A stretch of DNA of 64,000 nt from the NCBI GenBank assembly GCA_944474755.1, contig OX104115.1, positions 74,748,993 to 74,812,992 on the forward strand. Direction: 5' to 3'. The notes below the pieces were generated by a model. That model was not told the origin of the DNA, did no database searches, and saw nothing but the letters and a program-made list of their open reading frames with translations. Of the stretch, positions 34,024-44,034 are shown in pieces (the first letter of the stretch is position 1; each line of letters starts with the position of its first letter). The translations under genes and the position numbers were made by a program. This stretch comes from Limnoperna fortunei. Taxonomy: Eukaryota > Mollusca > Bivalvia > Mytilida > Modiolidae.

Positions 34024-37000
34024 CTGTAAAAGATAGAGAAAACTTGATTGAGTAGGGCGTCAATTACAAATGATTAAAAGTTTTGTTACATTTAATAATT
34101 GTTACTGAACTGATATTACTTTTCATTGTAATATAGATGGAGGTAGTTCGATTTCAATTTTTTTCGTATTTTTTACTCAGTTTTAAATGCTTAAAATAAT
34201 CTTACCTTCAGATGTCGTCTTTTTTGTAATTTTTTCCGTGGTAGAATCTATTTAAAAATTGTAATGCATAATGGACATAATTGTATTTTATTTTCAGTTA
34301 AAATAGTATAACTGTATAAACAATGCAATGCAATGGTATAATATCAGGAAAAAAAATTAACACTTAGATGCTGTGGCAATTCAATATGATTGCATATCTG
34401 AAGCTAACATTAGAATGTCTGCGGTCATGAACTTCTTAGAATATTTGTTTACATAAACTAAAAAAAAAGCGCCGTATTTAAAAAAATTGTGTACTAACTA
34501 ACGATATATGATTGTAAATTTATGACTTAATAACTCAGGTCTTCAAAAATCAAAAATACAACAAAGTTTAAAGACCCGAAAAATAAAATAGGGAATCCAG
34601 TCGTGGAGATAAATAGATGTTTCTCAGTCAAACATAAACACTGCTTTCAAACCCATGTATGTTTTCACAATTTTCTGCGATATTTTTAGAGATAATTACC
34701 TGTTTCATACGAAATGGCAGTCGGTGATCTAGTTTCAAAGTTGCGACATCTTGAAATAACAAATCCATCTTTTAGACATTCAGAGTACAAACTACAGTAA
34801 TCATCTGAAGTAAAATATAAACATTTATATTCCCCGCGGGCTCAATCTCACTATGTTGCAATTGGCACCAGAGTGACACTATTCTGGTTTCACTCCAATA
34901 TCCCATGGATATCTACACGATTCCCCATTGACCATGATATTTGGGTCGACAATCTCAGATGAGGTACCCTTGTGCAAATTTCCAAAACCACTTTTTCTAT
35001 TATTTGAAAATTACCCCAGACCTCTGAGCTAATTAGCTAATTAGTAGTAATTGGTTCCACAAAAAAATCAAATAATTTTAACTGAATCTATTCTTGAAAT
35101 TTTGATTCCGAGTTCTTCTGAGTTTAAAACGAACGGAGCTTTCCAACTTATTTAATTTTAGCATCCGAGAAATTACCATGCTTCTATATAAAAACTATAC
35201 CAAGGAATATTATAAATTCTACAATTTAAACTCCATTCCTTTAAATGTAAAATTCAGTTTTGTTTACATGTTCTTGTACAGAAAATACCAAATTTAGTTT
35301 GTGCTTCATTTACAACAAACACAATTGTTTTGAAAAAAGCATAAGCATTTTGTATTTTATAGAAAATGAGCGTATGGTTAGCAAAATGTGAAATAATATT
35401 TCAGTATAAATCATCGAAGTCCGAGGCCTTCGTATTTCCAAGACTTTTAATAGCATTAGCCACCTCGTCATCAGCTAGTTTCCATTTAATAATATCATTA
35501 TAAACCTGATTTTGACAAATTGTATCACGCAACGTGTCCGATTTATTGCACTCGGTATCATAATAGTTCATCGTGTTAAGTATTACATAAAGGTATCAAT
35601 ATCCATATTAGAATTCTTATCTTCAGTGACACCGTATCTTCTACACTTTCCTATGATCAGCTTTTGAGAGTTGTCTAATTATTCGTAATACTTTTTACCA
35701 GATCTATTTGCTTTTGCTGTATGTTTATTTCAGCTTGTACCTCCCAAGATTTGCTAGGCTAAAGTTATTTTTTCACTCTGTAAAAACTAGTTTTTTTATC
35801 AAATCAATGTGATTAAATCATAATACCTTTTTACCCGAATATTAAGTTAGAAATGGCTGTATTACCAAAAATATGTTGAAGGTCTTTGCCAACGTTGTTT
35901 ATGTAATAATGTTCAAATAATGGTTTTTCTATCTGCTGAACGTTAAATTGAATTCGGTCGTTGAATTATTTCTCGAATGCACTGCAATATTCAAAGACTA
36001 GAAAGTTATAAACAAATTAAATATATAGCATTGATTGTTTCCAGGCCGGCAAATCCAAGCGGGCGTTCTCTATACTATAACCTTCATTTTAGCACAGTTA
36101 TTAGCTGTAGACCTTCTAGAAATTCTGGCAAACCAACAAACGGATACTAAAATTCCCAACATGAACCGTGACAAATATGGAACCAGCATCTTTGACTAAT
36201 TGTTAAAAAAACGAAAAGACTTCAGGCGTCGGAATAAGAGATTTACAAGGGACTGCATCCTTTAAGTCGATGATTTCGGTGGAGAAAGAGGGATGATGAG
36301 GGGTGGATATCCTATGTACGTCTGTCATAAGCCATGATGTTTACACCGTTGTAGTATTTGTTTGAATGGTATTTAAAGCCACTTTAACGATTTTTCAGCT
36401 ATCTGTGCCACCTTCTATTGGAGAAGAAGCCGGTAAAAAAGCCGACCTTTAGTACCAAAACTTGCAATGTTTGTCAATTAAGATTGAAGTCAGTCACATG
36501 CAGTAGGATTCGAACCAGCAGCCTTAATGTTGACAGACAATTAACCAATAGTAAATGATTAACTACGTTAACCACGTGGACATCGAGGCCCCAATTTAAG
36601 TGGTTAGTTTTTCGCTTATTTGTACATGAAGAATGTTTATTCTAATTTTGAATGTATTTTTGTAAATTTAAGAAGATTTGGTATCCCATCAACTGGTTCG
36701 ACCTCTCGACCTAATGTTTTGTTACAGTTTCACGTCAGTATTGTTTTCTTTTTGTTGTTTGTTTGCAGTTAATATTTTGATTATCAAATGTTATTTTACT
36801 GATTAATTATGAGTTTTATCTTTGCTTTGCATACTCTATATATATTGTTATTGCCTATAATTTTTGGATGAAGATATTGAACTTTAAATACAGTTTAAAA
36901 TATTTTTATATCACTTTATATGATGGTGCCATATAACACGTTTGCTTCGAAAAAAGTAAACGTTTTTCTTTACAATACAAACAACATGATGACAAATATT

Positions 37001-37929
37001 CAATTATGATACAAGTAGATGTGCGTAATACTTACTTATAACTTTAAGATAAACATTATGATTTCTGTACATGTTTTTAGACTGGATTTCACATGAATAA
37101 TTCCCTTCGTCACCAACAGTAACATTGGTAATCTGTAGATTCCAACTTCCTGTGTTCTTGTTTTGTGTAATGTTAAGTCTTCTTTTTAGATTGTTATCTA
37201 AACTTGGATTCAAACTTCCGCTGTCACTGTATAATATATTCCATGGAAGACGATACCATCGATTATTATTGGCATCAGATTCTGAGGGACATATAATTTT
37301 TACACTATCTCCGACTTCTGCACATATTGTCAATTCTGCTTTAGTTGGTAAACTTAAAACATTTATTATAAATAGCAAGTCTGGAAAAAATAATAGACGA
37401 GTAATTACATTAGCAATTTAGGGTCCATAAAAAGAGATCCATGTGTTATGAGAATTTTTTTTGGTAAATTAATCATATTAATGTTATATATTAAAAATGC
37501 AAGATCCAAATATACAGGCACATTGTTTAATGTTTGTTGTTTGTTTGATGGTGTTTAATGCCACTTTCAGCAATTTTCAGCTATACTATGGCGTCCAGTT
37601 TTTATTGGGGGAGGAAGCCGGTGTACCCGGAGAAAACCCCGACCTACGGTAGGAAAACTGGCAATCCTTGTCAATTAAGATTGGGGCATATTGTTTAAAT
37701 AATGACAATTATTTGTGATGAATTCGCATAGTTCTTATATTGCCATAGATAATGAAAAAAGCACTTTCTCCTAAGCTTCTTATCAATGCCATCCTTTTCT
37801 TCCATTTCTTTAAATATATTTTGTTTAAGGGGTGAGACTTTGGAATTTTTTTTATACTATGGTTATGATGATAATACTGATTTTAAGATAAATGTACTTA
37901 CAAATAATAATAAAGTAAAATTCCATCAT
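33242..37929 (-). CDS. Receptor B: single-Ig-domain transmembrane receptor with long tyrosine-rich tail (5 exons)
   Basis: Exons 37902-37929, 37036-37380, 34700-34804, 34206-34247 and 33242-34023 (minus strand) have GT/AG borders, are joined only by phase-1 introns, and sum to 1302 nt, exactly 433 codons plus stop. Product: signal peptide 1-24; V-like Ig domain (C40, W51, DEGNYSC ending in C106); three-Cys module (C128, C134, C144); Thr/Lys stalk; membrane helix about 176-202 followed by RRRSK; a 230-residue tail with IYQEI (Y228), YNVL (Y264) and YEHL (Y278, ITAM-like spacing x10), and further tyrosines at 314, 328 and 340. I infer a type I signalling receptor, probably immune. It is a convergent paralogue of receptor A. 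Introns hold SINEs and a LINE fragment. The family is not one I can name. Confidence 0.82.
34206..34247 (-). CDS. Receptor B exon: stalk
   Basis: 42 nt between TTTTAAATAG and GTAAG, phase 1 to 1, encoding STTEKITKKTTSE. Thr-rich and suited to O-glycosylation. Confidence 0.75.
34700..34804 (-). CDS. Receptor B exon: three-cysteine module
   Basis: 105 nt between ACTTCAG and GTAATT, phase 1 to 1. DYCSLYSECLKDGFVISRC then F-x-TR. About 40% identical to the receptor A module over 25 residues, far below the Ig domains. Confidence 0.85.
35390..35760 (-). mobile_element. LINE fragment in receptor B intron
   Basis: On the minus strand, LADDEVANAIKSLGNTKASD and, upstream, WEVQAEINIQQKQIDLVKSI match the linker and first RT block of LINE pol proteins. 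Frames are broken. Confidence 0.6.
36354..36592 (-). mobile_element. SINE in receptor B intron, full span but diverged
   Basis: Minus-strand copy with body GCCACTTTAACGATTTTTCAGC and head GTGGACATCGAGGCCCC at the ends. No clear target duplication. Confidence 0.75.
37036..37380 (-). CDS. Receptor B exon: rest of signal peptide and Ig domain
   Basis: 345 nt between TTTTTTCCAG and GTAAGT, phase 1 to 1. Over the 101 residues from AEL to KVI it differs from receptor A at eight positions. The opposite strand is also open across much of this exon, which I take as an artefact. Confidence 0.92.
37531..37685 (-). mobile_element. 5'-truncated SINE
   Basis: SINE 3' half on the minus strand in the first receptor B intron, with the tRNA-like head missing. 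Flanked by GCACATTGTTTAA (37518-37530) and GCATATTGTTTAA (37686-37698), a 13-bp target duplication with one difference. Confidence 0.85.
37902..37929 (-). CDS. Receptor B first coding exon (start of signal peptide)
   Basis: ATG at 37929-37927, encoding MMEFYFIII plus one base before the donor GTAAGT. Spliced to the Ig exon it completes a strongly hydrophobic signal peptide. Chosen because the Ig exon itself has no ATG before the mature domain. Confidence 0.75.
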
Positions 37930-38074
37930 GATCCGAGAAAAACTTTAAAATAACATTAAAATATTTCCTGTATGATAATTTCCGTTTTTATTCAATAGCA
38001 ATTATGATGGACCAATGGGAACAACATTTTGATTTCCCATGGAAAAGGTATTGGTTTTGGATAGTGACGGTAAA

Positions 38075-38300
38075 GTTACCTTTTGTAGTGGCTAAAATGA
38101 GCCTACTGTGTTTGAAATCTAGAAAGGTGGTCTTTATCATGCAATGAGCGTGGAATTTTCCAGACAAGTTACTCACTGTGGTGCGTTTCTTGCATTACAT
38201 CTTATAATCAGAAAACCACCGACGACAAAGGCCTTATCTATCAGCCATCCAGTTAAGCTCTTAGAAGGTCTATGGGTTGAGCAATGGAAACCCTACCAGT
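38075..38300 (+). repeat. Dispersed repeat, copy 1 (partner 47630-47850)
   Basis: Shares CTTTTTGTAG(T/C)GGCTAAAA-like, GAGCGTGG(A/C) and GTTAC(T/C)CAC(T/A)GTGGT(G/A)CG phrases in the same order with 47630-47850. Confidence 0.65.
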
Positions 38301-38589
38301 ACCGTCTAACGGGTTTCTGCAGAAGCATGAGTTTACTTAAAAGAAGGAAGGGGTTCTGCAAAATATAATTAAGTAGTGCAGTTGTTTGCACTAGCATGAA
38401 CTATATTACATTGTTATAAAACGGATATTTTCTTATCAAGCCTCTATTATGTATGTGGCAGTCTAATTGGGCCGAGATCAACTGTGTATATATCTGAGGC
38501 AACGCCACTAGGCAGGCTTGTTTGACTAAAAATATATTGTTTTTGTTAATAATTGACTGAACTTTATGGTCAATTTCAGAAACAGGAAA

Positions 38590-38760
38590 TTATATTAATA
38601 CATGGATTGGTCAGCTAGTGAAAGCTTCAAGATTTATGTGTGGCAAATAGATTGGATTAACTAATAGCAGTTCATAGTGTAGGCAAAAGGCATTTAAAAG
38701 GCAACTGTGATACAATTCTATTACTTTCTTATTTAACAGTGCAGGTGCAGTTATACTATT
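38590..38760 (+). repeat. Dispersed repeat, copy 2 (partner 21385-21575)
   Basis: Diverged counterpart of 21385-21575 in the same orientation. Confidence 0.7.
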
Positions 38761-39706
38761 ACAGCAAAGTCTATATAGGTAAACCGAATGCTAATTATTA
38801 AACAAATAATGCCGGCCTTTTAAATTACTTAGGGGGATTGAGTATGGTTTGATAAACAAAGACTATAGAAAGAGACTGACCCAGTGATAAAGCGGTTACA
38901 AAAGTATGAAAAATTGCTTTGGCATATATCGAGTATAGTGGAAATTAGTTATGTGTGGAAAAAGATAAATGTTTAAATCTTCAGTAAATGGTTGTTAATA
39001 CCAGCATGAACATTAAAAACAAATAATTTTATTATTCATTATTTATCAAAAAGGGTTTGGACAATATTATAAATCACTCCCCCGTATGATGCAGTTTTTT
39101 GCTTGAATTTTTTTCTTATTCCATATTGTACCTTTTTATAACAAAATTACAATAGAAACAAACACGTCAATACCTCATCTTTTACACATCAAAAAACGTC
39201 CTTGACTTTTGCTACGGGAATTTTACATTTCAAGTCAGCCATTTGTGTTTTTAAAGGGGTGTAACGTTATTTACAAAGGTTTGCCTGCTTTTGTAACGTT
39301 CTATGGTATTCGGACAAACCTTTAGACTTAAAAATGCCTAAACTGTAAACAACATTGCCCGAAATGTTTTGTATGGACAAGAATCGCCTGCTCCTAGCTT
39401 ACATTTCTGTTCTAATTTAGGTCAACATTTGCTATGGAAAATCGCCAATCGTTGATTTACTGTGAAAAAATATTGAATTGTAGGTCCTTGTGTTATGAAT
39501 ACGAGTGCGCTGGTTTGATGTTTGAACTGCTGCTGAGGGGTTTAGTGGATACAATTAGCAAAAGACTGGACTTCAAGTTTCCTTTTTTGGGTAAATGAAA
39601 GTTAAATAATATTGCAAGGTTATCATCATAAAAGATGAAAAAAACACATTTATTTTAAGCTCGACTCTGAGTTTCCTAAGAAATATACTGGTAATCTTGA
39701 CTTAAA

Positions 39707-39905
39707 ATGGTGCTTAACAAATCTTTCAGCAATTATTCAGCTACATCGTGTTGTTTATTAGGAGAGGAAGATGAAACAAATGTGCCAGGAGAACACCCAG
39801 ACCTTAAGTAGAAATCTGGCAATCTCGATCAATTATTCACACCCTAACTGCACACTAAGATTAAAAACCCCCAACCTCTTTGTTTCTAAGCACGTGATTA
39901 ATAGC
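39707..39905 (-). mobile_element. Degraded SINE abutting the Penelope fragment
   Basis: The body CTTTCAGCAATTATTCAGCT is at the low end and the head AAGCACGTGATTAATAGCA at the high end. The Penelope fragment's coding homology stops where this begins. Confidence 0.65.
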
Positions 39906-40856
39906 ATTTACAATTACTGCGATTGCATGGATTGTATCCGACAGGTTTTGAAGGAGAGTTCATTTTGACTCTAGCATTTACAATAATATCTTTTAGACTG
40001 TTTGGTCGACGGTATGCCATTATAGGTGGTTCAGGGAAAAGCTTTTTTAAATTCGGATCATTTTCGATAAGGTTCCAATGTTTCCTTAAAACATTTGAAA
40101 TGTTTTTTAAGTCAGGGTGGTATGTGACGACTAATGGTATTCTGCTGTTTGTTATATTTTTATCTTTGTAATTCAGCAACGAATCTCTGGAAACATTTTG
40201 CGCTTTTCCAAATGCCTCGGCGATGTTTTTGTTTTTATAGCCTCTTTTGAGTAAATGTTTACGGAGCTCATTTAAACGATGGTTTTGGGTGTTTTCTGTT
40301 GAGCAAATTCTTTTGATACGTATGACTTGACTGTAAGGAATACTGCGCGAGCAATGCCTTGGGTGGCAACTTTTGGGGGATAAAAATTGATGTTTGTCTG
40401 TTGCTTTCGTGTGAAGATCTGTTGTCATCATTCCGTTTTGGATGGAGGTAGTAGTGTCGAGAAAGGATATTTTGTGACCAGAGAATTCGAAAGTAAATTT
40501 GATGGTGGGATGAAAATTGTTGCAATAGTTAAAAAAATCTATTAAACGTTCTTGACTTTCATTCCATTTAATGTCAATGTCATCAATGAAACGGAACCAT
40601 GACAATGGTTTATATGGTGCACCAGACAGAAGCTGTTTTTCAAGATTTCCCATAAATATATTGGCATAAGAGGGTGCCATTATGGTTCCCATGCTAGTAC
40701 CACTCACTTGGATGTAGTGCTCGTCATTAAAAACAAAATTGTTGTTCTCAAGGACGAGAGTGAGCAATTTAACAAGACATTCTGTTGGGGGATATTTTTC
40801 TTGTCTGGTGTTCCATACAGCTTCACAGCAAGCAATTCCTTCATTTTGTGGTATGT
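39906..40856 (-). pseudogene. Penelope-like element fragment (RT core), inverted
   Basis: On the minus strand this covers the Penelope RT from IPQNEGIACCEAVWNTR through YIQVSGTSMGTIMAPSYA and the catalytic FRFIDDID (about 40573-40590) to IMAYRRPNSLKDIIVNARV and NPCNRSNCKC. The GIY-YIG endonuclease is cut off by the SINE at 39905. Where it overlaps the plus-strand copy (42263-42535) the two are nearly identical, so the rearrangement is recent. It contains precisely the RT part missing from the plus-strand copy. Confidence 0.88.
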
Positions 40857-42924
40857 TTGAACCACTTTAGAAAATTACGACAACTTACAAAGAAAACGGT
40901 TCAAACAACACATCATTTAACAAATTTGATGATCTACAAGGAAAACAAAATTATACCAAAAGGTTTAGTAATAAAATTAGATCCACAAACACCTGGAGTC
41001 AAATCTGGTAGATTTATTAAACGTTGGAATGATATCCTTTTTAATTGTTCATTTCGGCTTCTAGAATTACTACTATCCCATACCACTCATCATCACTCCC
41101 AAATTATTAACGAATTAAATAATACATCTCAGAATACAAAACAATGTGACATTGACACCATTAACAGACGTCTACAAGAAATAGAGGCTTTAGAGGACAA
41201 TAAACAGAAACAAATTCAGTAAAAAAAATTCAAAAGAGACGGCGTACCAGAAGCAATTTGGAGAGTAAATTACAAAACACCGAGAATAACAAAACAATCA
41301 AATAAAAAAAGAAGACGTAGATTTTTTCGAAAGCGAAACGAAAAAGACAACATAGTCGTTAATTTATCATCTTATCCTCTTACTACACACGAGGAACAAG
41401 TTCTCAGCAAGGGTCTCAACTTCTGTCCTGTCCCTTCAAACATCAACCAGCTTCAACTTGAGACAGACCTAAACAACTTTGCCCGGAGACTACGAATAAA
41501 GGATTTTTCTTTATCGTCGAGAAAAGAAACAACTTCAGGAAGCCGAAATTACCAATTACGAAGATGACTACAACGTTGACACGCCCATACAAAAATTTAA
41601 GAAAAAAAGCAACTGGAATCCACCTTAAAGCAAAAATGACAATCTGGAGGCTTTTATTAACATAGTTAAAACAGATGTGAAATCGTGCGTAACTAACAAA
41701 CGGAAGGAAACGCAACATCTCTAAAAATGAAAGTGTGGCTATGAAGAATCTAAAGTATAGACCAGAAATAACAATAAAACCAGCCGACAAGGGGAGTGCT
41801 GCGGTTGTTATGAACACGGAGGATTACATTAAAGAGGGTGTCAAACAACTGTCAAATACCTCATTTCACAAAAAACTTCCATCTGACCCTACACCTGCTA
41901 TAACAAAGGAAATACAGTCCACCTTATCTAAAATGAATAAAGAAGGTCACATCGATAATGACACATTTGAATATTTAATGCCTGAAAACTGCTCTGCGGG
42001 TAGATTCTATCTTCTACCCAAACTACACAAAGAAGGCGTTCCTGGAAGACCCATTGTATCTGCTAATGGCCACCATCTAAGACCATTTGTAAAAGCCCTT
42101 CCGTCCCATATCCAAGATACAACAGATTATCTGAAAAAAATGCAGTCCCTAAATCCTCTACCTCAAAACACATTGCCTGCTACTATGGACGTGTCATCTT
42201 TGTATACAAACATACCACAAAATGAAGGAATTGCTTGCTGTGAAGCTGTATGGAACACCAGAATTACAAAGATAAAAATATAAAAAACAGCAGAATACCA
42301 TTAGTCGTCACATACCACCCTGACTTAAAAAACATTTCAAATGTTTTAAGGAAACATTGGAACCTTATCGAAAATGATCCGAATTTAAAAAAGCTTTTCC
42401 CTGAACCACCTATAATGGCATACCGTCGACCAAACAGCCTAAAAGATATTATTGTAAATGCTAGAGTCAAAATGAACTCTCCTTCAAAACCTGGTGGATA
42501 CAATCCATGCAATCGCAGTAATTGCAAATGCTGTAAATCAGCAAACGTCGCTAGCACCTTTCGAAGCACAACAACCAACGAAAGCTTTACAATATACTCC
42601 AATTGTTCCTGTAAATCCAGCAATTGTATTTACATACTGACCTGTGGGATTTGTAACATCCAGTGTGTTGGAGAAACAGAGACAGCTTTCAATATGCGAC
42701 TCAACAACCATCGCTCCTTTTTCACGAAAAACATAAATTGTCCACTAACTCGCCACCTTAAAACTACAGGCCACTCTTTTTATACTGTAAAATTCCAAAT
42801 TATTGATCAAAACCCAAAGTGGAATACATTAACCAGAAGACTTCGAGAAACATTTTGGATAAATCAATTAAAAACGCTAGAACCTGATGGATTGAACGAA
42901 CGTAATCCACAGGTAGAATACTAA
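40857..42924 (+). pseudogene. Penelope-like retroelement (RT plus GIY-YIG), RT core deleted, frameshifted
   Basis: The N-terminal region contains VVNLSSYPLTTHEEQ and LNFCPVPSNI. After frame changes at about 41220-41735 come YRPEITIKPADKGSAAVV, FYLLPKLHKEG and SLYTNIPQNEGIACCEAVWN. At 42262 the sequence jumps to YKDKNIKNSRIPLVVTYH, skipping about 210 codons with the RT catalytic motif. The end has the Cys-rich linker CNRSNCKCC and a GIY-YIG-type endonuclease (CIYILTCGICNIQCVGETE), with the stop after NPQVEY at 42922-42924. Penelope-like elements use this fused RT-endonuclease to insert. This copy cannot do so. Confidence 0.9.
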
Positions 42925-43250
42925 ATATGTTTATGACCCAACAGTAATATGAACAACAAAAATATTTTAGATCTCAGCATCAGTATAGATTTTTTGTATA
43001 AAGTGAACAACAAAAACATTTTCTATTGTTTGAATTTTTGATTCAGTCAACGCCTGATGAAGCTCTTTGGTAGAGCGAAATATTGCGTTCCATATATATT
43101 ATTTGTACATAGTAGTGTTGTTATAATTATTTTTATTAGACAACTATATTATTTTTATTTCTAATTGTATCAGTCTGCATCTGACTGATCCAGCACTTAT
43201 TAAACGAGATTGTTGTTGCTATTTATAGATTACTTATATATATATACATA
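42925..43250 (+). repeat. Penelope-like element 3' tail (pLTR-like)
   Basis: Non-coding tail after the stop, with a near-repeat of GAACAACAAAAA(T/C)ATTTT about 60 bp apart, a hammerhead motif, and an AT-rich end. A relic of the same tail is at 31895-31985. Confidence 0.6.
43049..43089 (+). ncRNA. Hammerhead ribozyme motif in the Penelope tail
   Basis: AACGC (43049-43053), CTGATGA (43054-43060), stem II GCTC/GAGC with loop TTTGGTA, GAAA (43077-43080), TATT, then GCGTT (43085-43089). AACGC pairs perfectly with GCGTT as helix I; helix III is minimal (A15.1-U16.1 and U-A). Minimal hammerheads are known in Penelope-like elements. One extra A after CTGATGA may weaken this copy. Confidence 0.75.
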
Positions 43251-43269
43251 TATGGGAATCCGGCGACGG

Positions 43270-43990
43270 CGTCAACACTTGACATTTTGCTTTATATATT
43301 TGTAAGTTTAAGCCATTGATCATTCAAATTAATTCTAGTGCTTGTTTATGATGAGTACTTGCCAGTCAGCCACCCCTCGCCTGATCCTGACCTGAATTTC
43401 ACGTTCGAGTGATCTCATGACTTAGTTGAAGTTTGAAATAGAGCACTTCGTCGGTAAATATGTATGAATGGTAGGATGACAATATTTGGAATATAGGTTG
43501 CTGATGAATAATGCATGACTCTTTGGTAGATGTCACCTAACCCAGTCCTCAATTTCATGGTCTACTAATAAGTACGTAAAAGTTTTTTGGATGAGGTCAG
43601 TTTTTTTGTAACCATGCATAGAATATTTTTAAATGATGACAGGTAAATGTTGCTCATATATGATGAAAATTACGTTTGTGTGTCAGGTAGGTGCGACCAG
43701 GCCTTGACCTCAATATACCGTCAAGCGACAACGTTAAATTTTTGGTTTGGGCCAGTTCCTTTGTAACCATGAATGGTTGGATGACAATATCTGGTATATA
43801 GGTTGCTAATGAATACTACATGAATGCCTGGTAGGTTTCACCTGACCTTGATCTCAATTTCACGGTCTAATAACTAAGTCAAAGTTATTTGGATAAGGTC
43901 AGTTTTATCTGTAACCATGCATTAAATATTTTTAAATGATGACAGTTTAATGCTTTTCACATGTTGGACGTATATTAAGTAATTTATGTC
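43270..43990. repeat. Degenerate tandem satellite, unit about 150 bp
   Basis: GTAACCATG recurs at about 43610, 43763 and 43913, and each unit contains ATAGGTTGCT(G/A)ATGAATA or a variant plus CTGACCTTGA(C/T)CTCAATTTC or a variant. At least four units are seen. The pattern recalls the ~160-bp bivalve satellite family; that link is from memory. Confidence 0.8.
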
Positions 43991-44034
43991 AATACTGAAG
44001 CGGAATGCAGGCGAGACATTTTTCTGTGTCCACA

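Larger units (their letters stand above)
37930..39706. other. No gene; upstream region of receptor B and dispersed repeats
   Basis: Presumably holds the receptor B promoter, but no TATA box or initiator stands out. Contains repeat copies at 38075-38300 and 38590-38760. Confidence 0.5.

Noticed and set aside
40785..41222. Single 145-codon plus-strand gene
   Set aside because: Its first 30 codons are antisense to the inverted Penelope piece and the rest is the Penelope N-terminus; it is a junction artefact.
42264..42623. Minus-strand frame of 119 codons
   Set aside because: It is the antisense of the Penelope endonuclease/linker region; also seen at 39923-40171 for the inverted copy.
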